From JBQCHF01 sp051953655 (GTDB lineage: Bacteria > Actinomycetota > Actinomycetes > Motilibacterales > Motilibacteraceae), in contig JBQCIO010000333.1 in assembly GCA_051953655.1 (NCBI GenBank), positions 1 to 8,137 on the forward strand: a stretch of DNA of 8,137 nt, given 5' to 3'. The notes beneath the pieces were generated by a model, which did no database searches, was not told the DNA's origin, and saw nothing but the letters and a program-made list of their open reading frames with translations. This document shows, piece after piece, positions 6,338 to 8,137 of the stretch (its first letter is position 1; each line of letters begins with the position of its first letter). Both the position numbers and the translations under genes were made by a program.

Positions 6338-7534
6338 TCAGTGGAACGGGTCGAGCCACGAGCCGAGCCGCTCCACTCCGCGGCGCAGCCGCTCGCGCGC
6401 TCCCGACCTGCTCTGCGGCTCATGCGGCAGCGCGGCCACGACCGCGTCGACGGCATCGTCCGCGGCGTCGCCGACCACGGTGAACACGAGCCCGTGCGCG
6501 GACCAGAGGACCCGCCGCGGGAAGCCGGTGGAGACCAGCACCTCCTGCTCGTCGGTGCCGCCGGCCCGCCGCTCGGCGCGGTAGCCGCTCAGGCCGGAGC
6601 GGTCGAGCTCGCCCCGCTGCTGGAACACCGAGACCGCCGACAGCCCGTCGGAGTAGGTGAGGTGCAGGATCGGCTGCTCCGCCCCCTGGTGGGCCTGACC
6701 GCCGGCACCCGCGGTGGTGCTGCGCGCGTCGACCAGCCGCAGCCCGGCGGGCAGGGTGTGCGGGCAGGCCCACCCCTGCTCGCTCCACGACGTCAGCTCG
6801 CGGCCCGAGAGCTCCTGGCCGGTGCGGCCGGGCAGCAGCGGCGGGGGGTGCTTGACGAAGTGCGCGGCGTCGACGTCGACGCTCACGAAGGCGGCCGCGC
6901 GGACCACCCGGCCGACCCCGTCGTAGACCTCGCGGCGCAGGACCAGCCCGCTGGCGTCGTCGACCCAGAACCGCGCGGCGAGGCCCGCCCCCGGCCGGCT
7001 GGCCGCGACGACGGTGGTGGCGCGCCCCGCCACGCTGTCCCCGCGCTCCACCGACAGGTCGTAGGAGTCGAGCAGGAGCCCGAGCTCCTCCTCGCTCGCT
7101 CCGGCACCGCCCACGCCCGGGGCGCCGGACAGCAGGGTGGTGTAGCCGGCGCCGTCGGGGTTCGTGGCACTGCTGTGCACCCGGACCGAGGTGCCCGCGC
7201 CGGGCTCGTTGTCGACGTCGACGACGTATGACGCCGAGCCCTCCCGGTCCCAGGTGGAGACCATCTGGGTGCCGGTGAAGGAGGTGGCGGCAGCGGCGCC
7301 GGCGGCCCGCCGGAGCAGCTGCACGGCGCGCGGGTCGGCGACCGGGGCGGTGGCAGGGGCTGCGGTGGCCGGCCGCGCGGTGGGGCCGCCGACGGGCGCG
7401 TCCTCCTCGGGCTGCCGCGCGTCGTCCCCGGCGGGCAGGAGCAGCACCGCGCCGCTCACGGCCACCGCGCCGAGCAGTCCGAGCAGGACCGTCAGCAGGA
7501 GCAGGCCGGGGCTGCCGGAACGGCGCTCGGTCAC
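6338..7534 (-). CDS. RseB/MucB-like sigma-E regulatory protein, membrane-anchored
   Basis: Likely extracytoplasmic sensor acting on the anti-sigma factor encoded just upstream. In proteobacteria RseB/MucB binds the periplasmic part of RseA/MucA and shields it from proteolysis until envelope stress. The 398-residue protein starts at GTG 7534, overlapping the anti-sigma stop by 4 bases (GTGA), so translation is probably coupled; no ribosome site is seen. It has one N-terminal membrane helix (about 10-33) with no lipobox Cys, then a Pro/Ala-rich linker (35-68). Next is a LolA-like domain (about 69-235) opening with SFTGTQMVSTW (85-95), as in MucB/RseB proteins, and a C-terminal domain (about 245-370) containing WACPHTLPAGLRLV and LTYSDGLSAVSVFQQ. 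The end is a basic amphipathic tail (375-398). Assignment rests on domain style and position, without a database search. An orphan LolA-fold lipid-binding protein is the main alternative. Confidence 0.78.
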   Translation of the reverse strand: MTERRSGSPGLLLLTVLLGLLGAVAVSGAVLLLPAGDDARQPEEDAPVGGPTARPATAAPATAPVADPRAVQLLRRAAGAAAATSFTGTQMVSTWDREGSASYVVDVDNEPGAGTSVRVHSSATNPDGAGYTTLLSGAPGVGGAGASEEELGLLLDSYDLSVERGDSVAGRATTVVAASRPGAGLAARFWVDDASGLVLRREVYDGVGRVVRAAAFVSVDVDAAHFVKHPPPLLPGRTGQELSGRELTSWSEQGWACPHTLPAGLRLVDARSTTAGAGGQAHQGAEQPILHLTYSDGLSAVSVFQQRGELDRSGLSGYRAERRAGGTDEQEVLVSTGFPRRVLWSAHGLVFTVVGDAADDAVDAVVAALPHEPQSRSGARERLRRGVERLGSWLDPFH

Positions 7535-8137
7535 CGGCCGAGCGCAGGCGAGCCCGCCGTGGGGGCGGGGGTGCTCCCGGTGCTGCCCGTGGCGCTGGAC
7601 GGCGACGCCGACGCGGTCGCGCTCGGCGTGGGACTGGGCGTGGGGCTGACCGGGATGAGCGCCGTCAGCGCGGTGACCGGCATGACGTCGAGCGGCTCGC
7701 TGCCGCCGGAGTAGCCGCTGCCGGGCACGGACGCGGCCACCACGGCGGCACCCGGGTCACCCAGGCCGAAGCCGCCGGCGGTGGCGGCGTGCTCGCTGGT
7801 GAGCGCCGCGACCGGCGGGCGGACCGCCCCCGCGCCAGCGGTGGCCCCCGTGCCGCCGACGACGAACGCGGTGACCAGGGCGAGCCCGGTCACGGACAGG
7901 GCACCCCCGGCGAGGGAGACGGCACGGCCCGGGAGGTTGACCCGCCGGCGCCCGCCGGGGCGGCTGCTGCCCGTTCGCGCCCCGGGACGTCCCGCAGCCG
8001 GGCGCGTCGAGCCGCGGGGAGCCGCGGCCAGCGGCTGGGCAGCGGCCGGAAAGGGGCGCTCGCGCGGCGGCACCGGGCCGCCGGGGTCGGCGATGGCCAG
8101 CAGCCGGGCGGTGAGCGCGTCGGGCACGTCCGGCGTC
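7531..8137 (-). CDS. Transmembrane anti-sigma factor, RseA type (5' end outside window)
   Basis: Anti-sigma factor expected to hold an extracytoplasmic-function sigma factor inactive at the membrane. The frame is open through the right edge (Thr-Pro-Asp-Val-Pro-Asp-Ala-Leu at the edge), so the GTG at 8127 is an internal Val, not the start. The missing part would carry the sigma-binding, usually zinc-finger, domain, which cannot be checked here. The visible 201 residues comprise the typical helix after that domain (TPDVPDALTARLLAI), a basic Pro-rich cytosolic linker (about 17-67), a membrane helix (about 71-93) and an outside tail of about 105 residues that ends in Ser/Thr/Pro-rich low complexity. 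Its stop overlaps the RseB-like start. Position before htrA and tatB fits rseA of the sigE locus. The sigma gene should lie just right of the window on the minus strand. Confidence is high for membrane anti-sigma factor, lower for true rseA orthology. Confidence 0.8.
   Translation of the reverse strand, partial: TPDVPDALTARLLAIADPGGPVPPRERPFPAAAQPLAAAPRGSTRPAAGRPGARTGSSRPGGRRRVNLPGRAVSLAGGALSVTGLALVTAFVVGGTGATAGAGAVRPPVAALTSEHAATAGGFGLGDPGAAVVAASVPGSGYSGGSEPLDVMPVTALTALIPVSPTPSPTPSATASASPSSATGSTGSTPAPTAGSPALGR

Noticed and set aside
6350..6380. GGAAC motif resembling a sigma-E -35 box, on the plus strand
   Set aside because: It lies inside the 3' end of the RseB-like gene and points away from htrA; no matching -10 drives any plus-strand gene.
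6214..6456. Longer HtrA start at 6456
   Set aside because: The extra 81 codons are Arg-rich and overlap the end of the RseB-like gene; the ATG at 6213 follows AGGAGGAGG.
8125..8127. GTG at 8127 as start of the anti-sigma gene
   Set aside because: The frame stays open to the window edge and the visible first residues match the region after the sigma-binding domain, so the gene is cut by the edge.
1..8137. tRNA, rRNA, CRISPR array, insertion sequence or phage attachment site
   Set aside because: No tRNA cloverleaf, regularly spaced repeat array, transposase or integrase gene could be seen; the only notable repeats are the single inverted repeat at 2286-2340 and the short tandem repeat in htrA.

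Overview
This is a gene-dense, very GC-rich (well over 70% by eye) chromosomal segment of an actinobacterium. The gene content and order (anti-sigma factor, htrA, tatB, mrp in a cluster, plus a fused double-ATPase ECF transporter) resemble the sigE neighbourhood known in Actinobacteria. The composition and protein style would fit a Geodermatophilaceae-like lineage (Blastococcus, Geodermatophilus, Modestobacter), but that family-level placement is inference from memory. No mobile element, phage gene, RNA gene or CRISPR array is visible.

Left part, plus strand (1-2247): the 3' part of a gene for two fused ATPase domains of an energy-coupling-factor (ECF) vitamin/metal importer, then its transmembrane partner EcfT with a 4-base stop/start overlap. 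The substrate-binding S component is not in the window and probably lies just upstream. The pair is closed by a striking 55-base inverted repeat (2286-2340), with 24-base arms, whose right arm supplies the last codon and stop codon of the converging marR-family gene.

Middle (2335-4079): a MarR-family regulator (minus) and the Fe-S cluster carrier/insertion ATPase Mrp (plus) are divergently transcribed from an 80-base gap. Each has a TANNNT -10-like hexamer ending exactly 7 bases before its ATG and no Shine-Dalgarno sequence, which suggests two leaderless transcripts. Mrp converges on tatB across about 90 bases holding a GC-rich hairpin.

Right part, all minus strand (4172-8137): reading in transcription order, a 5'-truncated membrane-spanning anti-sigma factor (RseA type), an RseB/MucB-like membrane-anchored sensor overlapping it by 4 bases, a membrane-anchored HtrA-type serine protease with one PDZ domain, and the Tat-translocase subunit TatB. 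The sigma factor itself is expected just beyond the right edge. Together these form an envelope-stress module: the anti-sigma factor holds an ECF sigma factor at the membrane, the RseB-like protein may modulate it from outside, and HtrA handles misfolded exported proteins. TatB serves export of folded proteins and may have its own transcription start.

Overall this is mostly core, recognisable biology. The least explained elements are the 55-base inverted repeat and the presence of an RseB-like protein inside the actinobacterial anti-sigma/htrA operon.
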